Positions 11,973-24,140 of a stretch of DNA of 64,000 bases are shown here, piece by piece. The position numbers and the translations under genes are program-made. Every line of letters starts with the position of its first letter. Within the stretch, counting starts at the first letter, position 1. The notes under the pieces were generated by a model that had not been told where the DNA came from, made no database searches, and was given only the letters and a program-made list of their open reading frames with translations. The stretch is from Aptenodytes patagonicus (Eukaryota > Chordata > Aves > Sphenisciformes > Spheniscidae), in contig NC_134952.1 in assembly GCF_965638725.1 (NCBI RefSeq), positions 59,064,065 to 59,128,064 of the forward strand, given 5' to 3'.

Positions 11973-12240
11973 CCTTGCTGGGTTTAAGTAGAAGCACTCG
12001 ATAATTATTTTGTCTTATAAAATTCAAGAGCTTCCTTAAGACAATAGCTCTTTCCTCTTTAATTATGCTCTTCTGGTTGTCTAGGAAAATGTATTTATGC
12101 TGTACCGAGCTTAAAAGTGACAACAGGGTACTTGAGGCACTGTGCAAGTATGCTTCCTCACTGAATCCAGCCTCTTCTGCCTTGTCTGCATGAGTAAGTA
12201 GAACTGCAGTGAAATCCTTCCATGTGGGGCCCAGAAGTTC
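11968..12240 (-). CDS. GIMD1: GIMD1 coding exon 2
   Basis: This is the 3' coding exon of GIMAP family P-loop NTPase domain containing 1, a small GTPase-fold protein of unknown function related to the AIG1/GIMAP immune GTPases. It adds 90 residues starting ELLGPTWKDF and ending LLKPSKE. LLTHADKAEEAG corresponds to the strand and G4-like segment (THAD in place of TKxD), followed by HKYIFLDNQ and a C-terminal helix. The acceptor on the - strand is TTTTCATTACAG, and the phase (0) fits exon 1. Reading upstream into the intron gives a longer frame with an apparent Met; that extension is not coding. Its 3' end faces AIMP1. Confidence 0.92.
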   Translation of the reverse strand, partial: ELLGPTWKDFTAVLLTHADKAEEAGFSEEAYLHSASSTLLSLLSSVQHKYIFLDNQKSIIKEERAIVLRKLLNFIRQNNYRVLLLKPSKE

Positions 12241-15011
12241 CTGTAATGAAAAACAAATCTCAAATAGTTTATCTTTTCTTGTTCCTTTTCCCCACTGCCA
12301 CCTCATATGCTTATGCATTAACAGACCAGTTATATGTTCTTTTCCTGGCAGTAATCCAGTTCATGCTATCTGAGTTGCTGAAATTTCTGGGGGTTTTCAC
12401 CTTCCAAGACATTGACATCCACTTTCAGTGGAAATATGTGGTTGTGCAGTACTAGCAGTTCTCTGTTCTCTTACTACAGATGTTAATAGAATTTTTCCAG
12501 TTAAAAAATGTCTATGTAAATAAGGAAAAATGCTTGTTTAGCTATGTCACACATTATTAAAAAAAAAGTAAAATACAAGTAGTTTACATCAGTAGTTTCC
12601 ACATATCCATATTTCTACACTTTCTACAGCTCTTTGAATTTTTTTTTTTAAATCACCAAATCACCTTGTGTTGAAAAAAATAAATGATGAATTTCTGTGT
12701 TACACCAATTGCAATTCCAGCTGTATCCCATAAAACTGAACTATTCTCAGCAATTCAGGAAAAACACAGATCAAATGCATCAACCTAAGTGATGGGGCAG
12801 AGAGTTTGTCTTTAACTGCTGTGATTCATCTGATGGAGGGGAATGGAGAAAACAAGCTGCTTTTTTGTCAATGAGTACAGAAAATTTTAATACGAATAAG
12901 AGATTGGGCTTTCATTTACAGATGTAAATGAAGTTACAACTTCAGTGCAATCATGCTAACTGCTGTGTGTGACAAGCAGCCTACTTTGGTAATAAAGTCC
13001 AGATCTTAACTCTGTAACCTAAATTCCAAGGTGTATAAAACCGCTTTAAAGGAGATCTTTCTACTCCCAAGATAGCGATTAATCTGTTTTAGATATTAGG
13101 GATGAAAAAAAAATTAAACCCATACAAAATTTTGGCATAAGCTGTCTAAGGAAGTGTTGGGTTATCAGTTTTGGAGAGATATGATAGTGCCTTGATTTAC
13201 TGAGGGCTCAAAGTCAATGCTAATGTTGGTTCTGAAATCAATATCTGCCACTCTCAATTCATTAAGCTATGTTACTGAAATAAAAAAATCCAGAGATACT
13301 TAAATGCCAGTAGTCTTCTACTGATATGCCATCCTCATTGATACGCCATCCCTAATTTGCAGAGGATTATTTTAAAAACTCCTGATTGCTAAACGTAGTC
13401 TTCACACTGATGTCTTCTTGGAATGACATACTGAAATGTAACCATTACTGTTCATATTCCCAGCACCCAGGCACCTGTCCTGCCCCATTTGTTTGTGGCT
13501 GATGAAATCACAGCATCTGGTCTTTTAAGGGGAAAATAACTAAAAAGCAAACCATTATATAAGTTGAGAGCCAGTTGTAATCATGAAACAGAAGTAAGTG
13601 TTGCTTTCTCATTATTTTTAAACATGCTTTATTTCCTTTCCAGTAGGGGTTTTAAAGCTTCATTAGAGAGAAAAGGTATGGTAGCATCTCTTATGCTTTT
13701 AAAGCACACACAGATTTGATCCAAACAGTCTCAAACTAGAAGCATGATGATTTTTCATTGGCTTAGAGTAAAAATATTTTGAGTAAATAGTGTTTTCTCT
13801 TAAATACCATGAAGCATAGAGAGATGGAGAACTGTATAAGGAAAAAGGGTAACACTGAAAACAAATATATGTAAACTGACAATGAGTAAGAGTGTGTCGA
13901 AATTAGAACCAACTCTCAAACTACCAGAAAAGTGAGGGGTAACCTACCAATAGAGAGTAATCAGAAAGAACAGGAGAGCAAATCAAACACATTTTGAAGG
14001 CTATTTTTCTATCTATGTATTTATATATTGGTATATTTTTATCTACATATATATTTAAATAATATCAGTTACAGCACGTAATAAGAGTTGATGGACCAGG
14101 AAGTCCCTTCCACTCCTAAAGATTTTTAGAAAGTTCATTAGTGTAAGACAGATGCAAAGTGTAATGTGCAGACTTTGGCAATAACTGAAACCCTTTGTTT
14201 CTTCGTAAATCAGACAAACCTGGTTCATCTGATCAGATACATAAACTGAGCAATGTCCTTTTGCTGGCCTTCCCCCCTTGCCCCCCCTAAAGTTATGTAT
14301 GCATGATAATGAGAAATTTACAACTGAAAAGAAAGCCATTCCTCTTCAGTGTCTCTCCCCACATATCTTACCTACTTGCAAAAAAAAAAAAAAAAAATTC
14401 CCCCAGGAGGTTCAAAATATTTGCTTCAAGTCAGTTATGCTAGAAATTTTCCTTAGCCAGAGTAAATTTATGGTAACTTTCTAGTACTTTCTCTTGAACA
14501 GATACAGCAGTAAGTGACAGTGCAGGACAGAGCTAAGCATCCTTGTCCCAGGTCAGTCAGATTTTCTGCGTGATTTTTGGACCCATTGCTCTCTGCTTTG
14601 GTCCTATACAGAGCACGGGAGAGTGAGGTAACCTGACTTTTGCTTGCTTTAAGTAGCGTTTCTCTTCAACAAGCTAGATCTGTCATGATAAAGCATTAAC
14701 TGTCACTTCTAAGAGAAAAACTTACTTTGATAGGTAAATTTGTTTCCTAAATTCCTTTGTGCTGAGCCCACGTACAAAAGAGAGCTGTTCTTGCCTCTCT
14801 CTTCTCAGGTTTAGTGTGATAAGTGTAGCTATGGTGTATGGTGTTGGAGTTCTGAATGACGTGTTTCAACTGCTGGACTGGAAAGTGTTCCAGTTTTCAG
14901 CTGCACTTCTCTAGTTCACTTTTGCAGTCAACTCTTCCATAGCTATTGTCACCTGAAGACAAAAGAGTTGCTGTTAAGGCAGAGACTACTATTTATGTAT
15001 TTATTTGTTAC
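12241..15011 (-). other. GIMD1: GIMD1 intron (2.8 kb)
   Basis: The intron lies between the two GIMD1 coding exons, with GTAACA donor and ACAG acceptor on the - strand. Its contents are AT-rich, with an A run of 18 at 14380-14397. No other gene or recognisable repeat is seen. Confidence 0.85.
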
Positions 15012-15404
15012 CTGGAGGAACTGAATTGCATGATCGCTTTCATCCGGACACAGAGGCAAGTCAGCCCTCAGGACCAAGAGAGCTAGATGCAGGCCTTCCT
15101 CCCCGAAGTGGTGAGCCAGGGCTGAACTCACTGTGTCTCTCACCTGCTCTTTGCTCAGAGCACTGTGAGGATAGCTTGGAGTGTCAAGTACTCGAATACG
15201 GAGAGCTAGCTCACAGCTGTTTCTTCGTATAATCCCCGAAATGCGACAGCTGCGTCCAAGGCTGCAGCATGTAGTCACAGAGCTTGGGGAATGATGACTC
15301 TCAAAGTCTGAGCTGCCCAGCAGGCTGTTCCCAGCAGCGCTTTTGCCAGTCTGAGTTCTTCCAAGGACAACAAGGTTGATGGTCATCTCATTGCTGTCTA
15401 CCAT
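15012..15404 (-). CDS. GIMD1: GIMD1 coding exon 1, P-loop
   Basis: This exon encodes the first 131 residues of GIMD1. The Walker A / G1 motif is GRTQTGKSAAGNSLLG (GKS at about 20-22), the G3-like motif is DTPS (about 74-77; most GIMAPs have DTPG), and LHLALLVLRADLPL is the hydrophobic strand typical of the family. SVTTCCSLGRSC is the segment where the switch I Thr is expected. The start ATG has a strong context (ACAATGG). The exon ends at CAG|GTAACA, phase 0, and joins exon 2 to give 221 residues, close to the length I remember for the mammalian protein (about 217). Genes in this order (AIMP1-GIMD1) are known in other vertebrates, which supports the call. Any 5' UTR exon was not resolved. I see no disruption. 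Confidence 0.93.
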
Positions 15405-15473
15405 TGTCTGTTTTTATCCACGAACCTGTCACTAATTGAAGAACAAATAACATGAGCTGTTTCAGATAACTTT

Positions 15474-15493
15474 AAAAAAAAAAAAAAAAAAAA
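15474..15493. repeat. A20 homopolymer
   Basis: Twenty As on the + strand (T20 in the GIMD1 sense), about 70 bp upstream of the GIMD1 start codon. Its length is likely to vary. Confidence 0.85.
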
Positions 15494-15719
15494 TCCATCA
15501 ACAATTGCAAAATTCAATGTCTTTTGAGTGTCCTTCCCTGCCTGAAATGTTTTTAAGGAGTGTGTGGTGTAGATAGACATTCAGTACAGCACATATACCT
15601 CTGTCTGATCCAAGGACAGATCTTTGCTGTCCTTCCTAGTCTGCTGCTTAGAAATAGCAAGACCCCATGGAAGGTGTTAGAGGTATTAGAGCAACCTAAC
15701 AGGCTGCGCTCCTACACTG

Positions 15720-15905
15720 GCAGAAACTGAAGAACTGGGAGAGAATCAGATGTGAGAAGAGTTTTAGAAACAAGTAAAGCAGATAAAGCTAAGGGGAGGC
15801 AACAGAGAAGGGAGGAGTTGGGGAACAACCATGAAAAACAGCATTGGCACGCAGGGAGAGTAGGTTATGAAAAGGAGAGAAGCTAGGGGAGGAAGAAGAG
15901 AATGG
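15720..15905. repeat. Purine-rich tract
   Basis: The stretch is dominated by GA, GGAG and AAGG combinations on the + strand, with few pyrimidine runs. It lies 0.3-0.5 kb upstream of the GIMD1 start. It may be simple compositional drift or part of the 5' regulatory flank. Confidence 0.5.
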
Positions 15906-18900
15906 TGACAAATACGTGCTGCTGTTATTAAGTGACCATGTTTCAGGAAGTAAATCTTTACTTATTTTTAGGAAAAAAAATGGATAGTCAGGAAGAAGTA
16001 GCTTTTAAAGGAGCACTCTCACAGCAGAGAACAGCTTAGAATACATCTTTCATCAGCTACCACTAAAGTTGAAATAGACAGTAATCTGAAAGGGCTTTCT
16101 GATACAGATAAATATAAGAGGTATGTCTTAATGAAAAAAAGAAGAGCTGAAATAGCCAATGCTGCAGGTTCTAACCCCATATGAAATTGAGAGTTTGGAA
16201 ATGCATACTGTACAAGCTTTCAGACTTATGGCACAGTTAGTGGAAAAGAAAAGCATAGACGGGTGGATGGAGAGGGGAGATGGGTAAGTATCATTTCCAG
16301 TTACTGTAATTGTTCATAAATAAGCCCTCTCATTCTTTTTGTACGTTTCTGTAATCCAGTATCTGAAGGGGTTTTGGTGCATGTTAATCATCTAACAGGA
16401 ATACTGGCTGATTAAATAAATTCAGAGGTGTTTCAGATGGAAAACCATACTGGCAAATAAGTAGTTGATTTTAAGTTATCGACGACACCTGAACTTCAGA
16501 AAGATTTTTTTATTTCATTTTTTAAGATAATATGTTTAGGTACTCATAGAGACATCATGGATAATTTTAGAATGGGATTTCCTGTGATTAATTTATTTGA
16601 ATTCTTGCATGTGCAGTTCAAGCTTTCTCCCTCATATTAAATCCATGCCCAAATCAATCTTTTGAAATAACTTCAATACAAAGCCAAACATTCAAGAGCT
16701 ATTAACATACTGATTTTGTTACAGGCAACGTTAAATACTGTACATTACGATTTTTCTTACTGAATTTACAGGGAGGTTTTTGTGGATTTTTTCAAATATC
16801 AATTTCCTTTTTTTTTAAGAATACCTCTTAAAAAAGACACCTTATGAAATGGTTGTCATCAGTTATTCATCAGTCTAGATGTGCATTGTATTATTTTTCT
16901 GTAGCATAATAATATGACATGGTAGACATGCATTTGTGCATTCCTTTTTTTAAATCATGATCAAGGATTTATTCTTTTTTTCCTGTAAGCAGTCTACACT
17001 TAAATACTTAGATTAATTTCATATTATGTCGCTTACCTTATTTTGCCTTAACTTCCTCTTTCATTCAGACTTCGTTCATAAACCATGCGTGCAGTGTAAA
17101 AAGAAGTTTATATGTGAACTTTGAAACTAACAGTGGCAACGTACCATGCTGAGACTGTTACGTACTCATTAATCTGGTTAATCTATTACTGATAGATCCT
17201 CATTCAATTGGATACGTTTGGTCAGTAATTGGCACTGTTGAATTTTTGCAACTTAGCTGCAGATACAGTTTTTGCAATCACTTTAGTGATTGTGTGAAGT
17301 TGATATTTTTGAACGTTACTTGAGTTCTACCAGTAGTGAAACGTGAAAGTGATCATGGAGGTACTGGGATTACTTTGTGTTGCATGTTCTTGAATGTGTG
17401 TTCATATATGCATGTGAAGAGCTTATGCACTTTCTCTTATAATTGCAATGAATTAATAATTGCAATACTTTCAGATCGCAATGTAAACCATATGCAAATG
17501 TAAAGCTGTTTGCCTAACAAAGATGGATTAAAATAATCAAAAAATTGATTAAAATACAGAAATGATTTGTGAATCAGGAAGAAAACTGAAGGCTTGCACC
17601 ACTGCCAGTCATGTGCATTAGCTGGTGGCTTGATAGCTTGATACATTTCTCTTGCAAGCGTCATTCTTTGCCGTGCTATAGTAGCCTTAAAACCAGGGAT
17701 AAAAAGATTGTCCAGAAAGGACCTATCACTTGCTTTTTAGACAATTTCCCACAAGTGGGAAAGTAACTGATTTAAACTCATATGCCTTAGTAGAAAATAA
17801 ATATAAATATGTGCTTTAATGACCAGGTTCTAGTAATAGAACGAAAGAGTGGAGTAAGCCCTGCTTGTCTGTTCACAAGGAAATGTTTAGATAAGCCACC
17901 TCTCTGACTGTAAATCCCAGGTGGGTGGAGGCACCTGTTTACTCCAAGGGTATTAAGATATGTGTCATTACAGTGAGAACAAGAATCTGGGACGTAGGCT
18001 GTCTGTGTTGGGAGGAAAAGATGAAGGTGCTCTCCAGAGCCCGGTCCTGCTGGGGACATTGTCGTCCAAAATGTAGCTCTATGTGGGAGCCTGTAAGTGT
18101 TGGTTTACCACAGTACCAGGACTGTTCCTGCCTGCTACAGCAGTTAAGTGAGACCAGTTCCTCTAGAAGCCTGTTGTCTCCCGCTGTAGTGCCACAAGCA
18201 CAGCCAGTGCTTTGGCAGAAGGTAGGAGCTAATGGTGCCTTCACAGCCTCCTCACGTAAATTCACATCCTTCATCGTGAATGAGTTCATAGTTTGTGTTA
18301 CTTGGCTGTAGACGGCTGTGTAATAATTTTGTTGCTGTATTTTTTTAAGAGCACATAGACAAATTAGTTGCTTTCAGGCAGCTCCTTGATCTTGAGCCCT
18401 GCCTATTCTGGTGAGAGGCGAGATGTTAAATCTTTTCCTTTGTTGTATGCATAGCCGAGGCAACTACTGATAGTTTCCACTGTGAAAAGCCTTGCAGCTC
18501 AATGCTGTGCACAGCCTTTGTTTCTCAAGGCATATGTATATATAAAATGTATAGCAAGGTTCCTTCATTTGCTAGTGGATACAAACTCAGAGAAGACTGG
18601 ATGGGGGGTGACTCACTTGCAAAGCAAAAGAGTAGGTCAGTCTCATAAAACTATGGATATTGTGAAGATAAGATCCAGATGCTTCCTTTAATTTGTCTAG
18701 AAGTCTTGACTTTGGTTAAATTGTCACAGTCTAGCTCTGTACTTTTCATCAGACTGTTCCTATGCACGGTAATGCCTCTCATGACATCTGAGGCAGTGTA
18801 TGTCCTAGCAGCCACATCCAGCTGAGCCAGTAGCCTGCCAAGGAGATAATTTAAGCTGTGCATGGACAAGGATTTAGACTAACAAGAAAGCTAGAATCCC

Positions 18901-21900
18901 ACAAGCAGAGGAGTGTTGTATGCAAACTACAGCTTGCCCAGCTGGATGCAGAACAGGGCTTTTATGCTGGCAAGATGGCTGTAAAATTAAAAGTAGTGTA
19001 AATGAGGCACTGCTTAAATGATATCTAAAACTTGGCTAAGCAAACTTCCCTGCAAAAAAGAGGCATTTCTTTCCAGTATTATTATAAATGTCATACAGTC
19101 CGAGTTGGGACACATCTGGAAGGTCTTACAACAGCATGGACAGAGGATTTTAAGAAGCTGTCTTCCTGGGAGGATATGACAGGGAAAAAAATCAAACTGA
19201 TTTATATGACACTTGCTTAGGCTCCTCAAAGTATGTGGAAACAGTCCTCCCCAAGGTGGCAGTATCAGCCTGCTCCACAGGTATTGTAAAACTCAACTGG
19301 GGTCCCCTTGCCCTGGAGTCCTATGCTGAAATAAAATATCAGGTCAGAAATGAGCTAAAGCATTAGAATAATTACAGGAGTCTTCAAGTGGCTCCTGAAA
19401 TAAGAAATGTAAAAAGCGTTTGTCTCTCCTTTGTCACAAGAAGCATTTTTTACTTTATATATAAAATGCAGACAGCGCAGCACCTTAATGAATTTGAACA
19501 GCAGTAATGGAAGGGTAGCAGTTAAGGAACTGGAGGTGTTATTTACTGTCCCTTATATGATTCTTTTTCTAATCAAGACCTTTGTTTTCACTAGCTTTTA
19601 AGTTGATTTGTGACATTTATTATGGGGCTTTGGATATGAGATCTTAAAATGTACTGTCAGAGTATGAATTTGCAAAGAACAAGTACAGAGTACAACAAAA
19701 TTGCCTTGGATGCTTTTTAGCACTCCTTACTGCCAGTGGGTAAGCTATTTTTTTTGTTTTCTTTCTGTTTATATAACTTTATTTTTGAAATGGCAAAGAG
19801 AAAACCAAAACTGAGCCTATTACAGATTGGCAGGCAGGAAGGCTTCCTGTAACTGGTAAAGGAAGCCTTGTACTGCTCCCATAGAAATACCAAGCAAGTC
19901 TAGTGAGGAATTGTCAAGAATCTAAGGAAGTAAGGCCCCTAATATAATTGAAAATAAGCAGCATTTGGGTATCCACCTTCTTTAGTTGTCTTTGAAAACC
20001 AAAGCTAAAATCATTTGCAAGTAACTATTGGATTTGTATAAGTCTACAGAGTTAACTAGAGTTGCAATGCATCTTAGTCACATTACTGTGTCAGCTGCTG
20101 TTCTATTGTAATCCCTGTGATCACCCGGTTGGTTTGCACGCACCCTGAAGAAGCTCTCCATGCTCGTTAGGGTATACCAAGCAGGCTAGATCTTGTAAAC
20201 TGAAATAGCATAGTTTCTCTTCAGGCACATTGCGTCTCTTACCACGTGTAATCTTTCAGTTCCCACGCCTTCTCATCCCTTACAGCTTCTTTCCTGATGT
20301 GGGCTCTCGTTTTAGCCCAAGATGATGCCATAAGTAATTTAAGATGTGCTTTGATGAATTTCTCTTACTTAGAGAAAACCCAGTGAGGCCATTTTATGGA
20401 TTGCCACACACAGAGGCGGGCTCTTAGCCTTCCCAAACGTGAGAAATTCAGGAAGGTATGCAGTCCATGTAGTCAGTGTGGCTTCAGTTCTGTTAGACGT
20501 ATAATTTCTAAGAAACACCAGGCACGTCACTGCTGAGAGAGAGATAGGACAGATCTAGTGATGCTCTACTCCTTTTAGACTGCATTCACAACAAAACCTT
20601 TTGTGCTGATCCTAAAGGAACACACACATAACATACGTTCATGTTTCCTTAAAACAGATAATTATTTTTTCCTTTGCTTAATCCACTCCTTAGTATCCTT
20701 AGTATTTTTGAACAAAAGTAAGCAATTATCAGCAATCTTCAAGATCGTGTTTCTCTTTGCAGTATAGGTGGCTGTGTTGGTTATGCGCTACTACGTTGGC
20801 ATTGCTAAGGGGAAAGGTGGTGGGGTATAGCTGCAGACTAACGCTGCAATTGCACCAGCTTTTGGACAATGTTTGTACAATTGTGGAACCAGCTCCTCAG
20901 GTTCCCACTTTGAGCAGATTATGGGTTCAGGGCAAATACTGCTGGCAGAAAGGCAGATCAAGGACCCGCCTTGTGTTTAAAAGGGGATTGAGCAGAACTA
21001 TCAGCACAGTGAGAACATCAGCCAGACTTTTATTTTTTTCTCTATTCTCCCACCGAATCACCAAGATCCACAAGATATCCTTTTCCTTCATCCTCTGCAA
21101 ATAATAGACAACTTCAAATTAGAAACCAGTATCTTTGATATGCTGATCTGGTAAGTCGCTGCTGTGGAAGTATTGTGTCTCTTCAGTTGGCAAGAATGAT
21201 ATTCTTCCAAGCACTCTGCTTCTCAGTGCACTGAGAACAGAGCACTGTAACAAGCCACAGGAGCGCAGTGTCATCTTGTTTCCTGTTGATATGGTTTGGT
21301 GTGACATGGCTTTTCAAAATGCTGGGGGATGCATTGTAAAATAGGGCATGTCACGCTTACTGTCACAGGCTGCCAGTTTCTTAATTCTCTTACTAATCCC
21401 CACCTTCTCCAATTTAACTAATGATTTTCCCCATGGCACCATATCATTTTTTTTTTAATATGCAAGGAATGTTTTTAATATACCATATTGTGCTATACTG
21501 TCTCTTGAGCAGATTACTTAGAGATATTTAAACTGTCTTGTTTTCACCTATGTTGCCAGGATATGTTTTCTCTAGTATAAAGGTTGGACATAAGTCACTA
21601 GTGCACAGGTTTGGCCATAGGACAATGCCGCAAGGCTGACATGTTCGTGCGTGTTCACTGCTTCATGTGAAATACGCAAAATATCCAAAGTAATAAAGGT
21701 GATATTGCAAGCAAGACTACACATATATAAATAATAGTTAAAAAAAACCCCGAAATCATAAACTGTTGATTTCAAAGGCATATATTTGGGAAAGAAACAA
21801 CAATCAGAAAGTATTAAAATACAGACTTCAGGAAGAATCCTTTTTCCCTTACACATACTTAGCTGGATGAACTCTGACTGGCCCCATACGTCTTCTGTTG

Positions 21901-24099
21901 TGACAACATGAGTCAGGGTACCATACTCATTCACCTTCTTGTGATTAGCCTCAAAATTCATCCATGTGTGTAAAAGCATTTTGCCCCTGGGGCAAAAGTC
22001 CTGTGAATGGAGAACATACCTGGAAGCTCAGGAAACCCAGATCTGGCTGCTGTTTCTGTAACGCTCATTCTCTTATTCTGAGAAGCTGCACAGTTTCTCA
22101 GTTTCCTCCTCTAAATAGTATGGGGAGTATTCACCTCTTTTGAAGATGTGTAGTGGGATTGATTTAGCTGAAGGGAACAGATTTCTGTAGGGCAATAACA
22201 GCATTGATTGCGTTTTAAAAAAATATTTTTATCATATAGTAAAATGCTCCATAGGGACCCAAATGACTTAAGACATACTTTCCAAAAATATTCCCATGAT
22301 GCCTGGAAAGGGTATAACCATTGCAACACTAATAACCACAGAAGTTGCACTGATACACAGGGTTGGACTGGTCATGCTGCTACTCTTATGCACTCTAATC
22401 CTTAAGAGATGTTTAACAGAATGTCAGCAATACAGAGCATATAAAATTTCAGCTCAAGGATGTGTAAAAATGACACCTTTCTACTCAATAACATGGATAT
22501 CCATGTGTATTCAGGACAGATTTAGTACTCAGTTCCTTCATTTTCTTATTTTCCAGGTTTTGCAGGGTGTATTTCTATGGATACAACATACATTGAGGAC
22601 TTCTATTAAAATACCCAATAACTAACAACTTGATATTTTTTATATTTAGTTCTGATTATGAATCTTTCCTGTCTTCTCTTTCTATACCTACACTTTAGAG
22701 GCAATATGCTCAGCTGCAAAGAGCATTTCTTAAAAATACAAATTTAAGAAACTGGAATACTAATTAGAAATACTACACTTTCTTGGTTTTGATAATCATG
22801 ATAGCTTGTGGACATCAAGCCTCAACAGATGCTTTTTATATTTTAAAACATTCCGAACAAGTTGAATCAGAAGACATCTTTCAATATATTTCATGATATC
22901 AAGCCATTGAACATGTAATGTTCAGAATTATGCTGTAAAAGTTGTCTTACAAGCCAGTGTGGCTTGCTTTGGCAATGCAGTTGTTTAGAAAAGTGGAAGT
23001 GCTGTAGATGGTTTATTAAAATTCTGACTAGTGTGTATAAGGAAAGGGTGCAAAGTATATGGTTACAAAGCTGGTGTGTGGTTTGGGACTGCGAGCCCCA
23101 GACTCTGTAATTAACCCCAATACTTGTAACTTTCCAGTATCAACTGTCACAAAGTACTGTGAAGTTGGAGCTTTTTAAATCGGTGTGCTTTCTGCATTTG
23201 GGGACAAAAATTCCCACCTGCCTTTCACAGTGGAAAGGATTTAAGAAATTGGAATGCTTCCTCTCTTCAATGCTGCGTGTGTTGTAGCATCTGTAATGTG
23301 CTGCATTCAGGAATGTGGTACCTCTATAGATTGTGGAACGTGTCTAGGATCTTTCGGGGCTTGAAGTGTGATAGACTATTACCTTATTCAGTGGCTGGAA
23401 ATCTGCCTGTTGTTGATGCAAAATACAGAACTGCATCACCACTTGCTTTCCTGGAATTAAATTTTTGTAGGTATAGGCAAGAAAAATAAAAGTCTGTGCA
23501 AACACTGCAGACCTGAAGCCTAGTCCCAGTAAGCACTGACATAACTAGGAGCAATGGAAGTCACACTTGAGCTTTAGATACAGCAGAGGGCTGAGAAGTT
23601 GCAGGTTGATCGGATTTTTCCCTGGGTTCCTCCACGGTTGTTACGTCGTCACTTGGCAGACTTTATCATCTGCACACAGCGGAAGCTTCCTGCCGAGTAT
23701 CTTCAGATAAAACAGCCCCAGGTCTAGCACTCCACATGGCACACAAAAAATGTGAACCCAGTTCCTTCCGTTGTCATACACCTTACCTGGTTAAGTCACC
23801 AAAATTTAAAGGCTGGAAACTTTAAGGGTATTGATGATACATGAAGAACAAATAGGAACCAGAAGAAAGTTTTCAGAAGTCAGTACAAATTCAATTAATA
23901 CACTCCGCTCCTTCAGGTCCTCAAAGTGTTGATGAGGAGACCTCCTCCCTCCACCTGCCTCCCTCCCTATCTAGGCTTTGCTTGTTTCCTTCTCCATGTG
24001 ACTCTTTCCATCCAGGAAGAGCTGGGTACAACTTCCATCCATTCGATTCCTTAGTTGACAGCAGCCTCTGTGCCGCAAAGAAAGTTTTTGGGCTTTGTT

Positions 24100-24140
24100 T
24101 TGGGTTTTTTTTGGGGGGGTGGGTGTGCCCCCCCCCCCCA
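24100..24140. repeat. G-run / C-run low-complexity block
   Basis: A T8 run, then G7 at 24113-24119, GGGTGTG, then C12 at 24128-24139. The G and C runs could pair as a hairpin. The block is open in several frames by composition alone. Confidence 0.75.

Noticed and set aside
17925..18311. Frames of 116-128 codons open on both strands
   Set aside because: The peptides look random, no family is recognised, and the same bases are open on both strands because of a locally higher GC content.
20757..21104. 115-codon basic open frame on the + strand
   Set aside because: There is no recognisable domain or clear splice pair, and its length is within what random frames give here.
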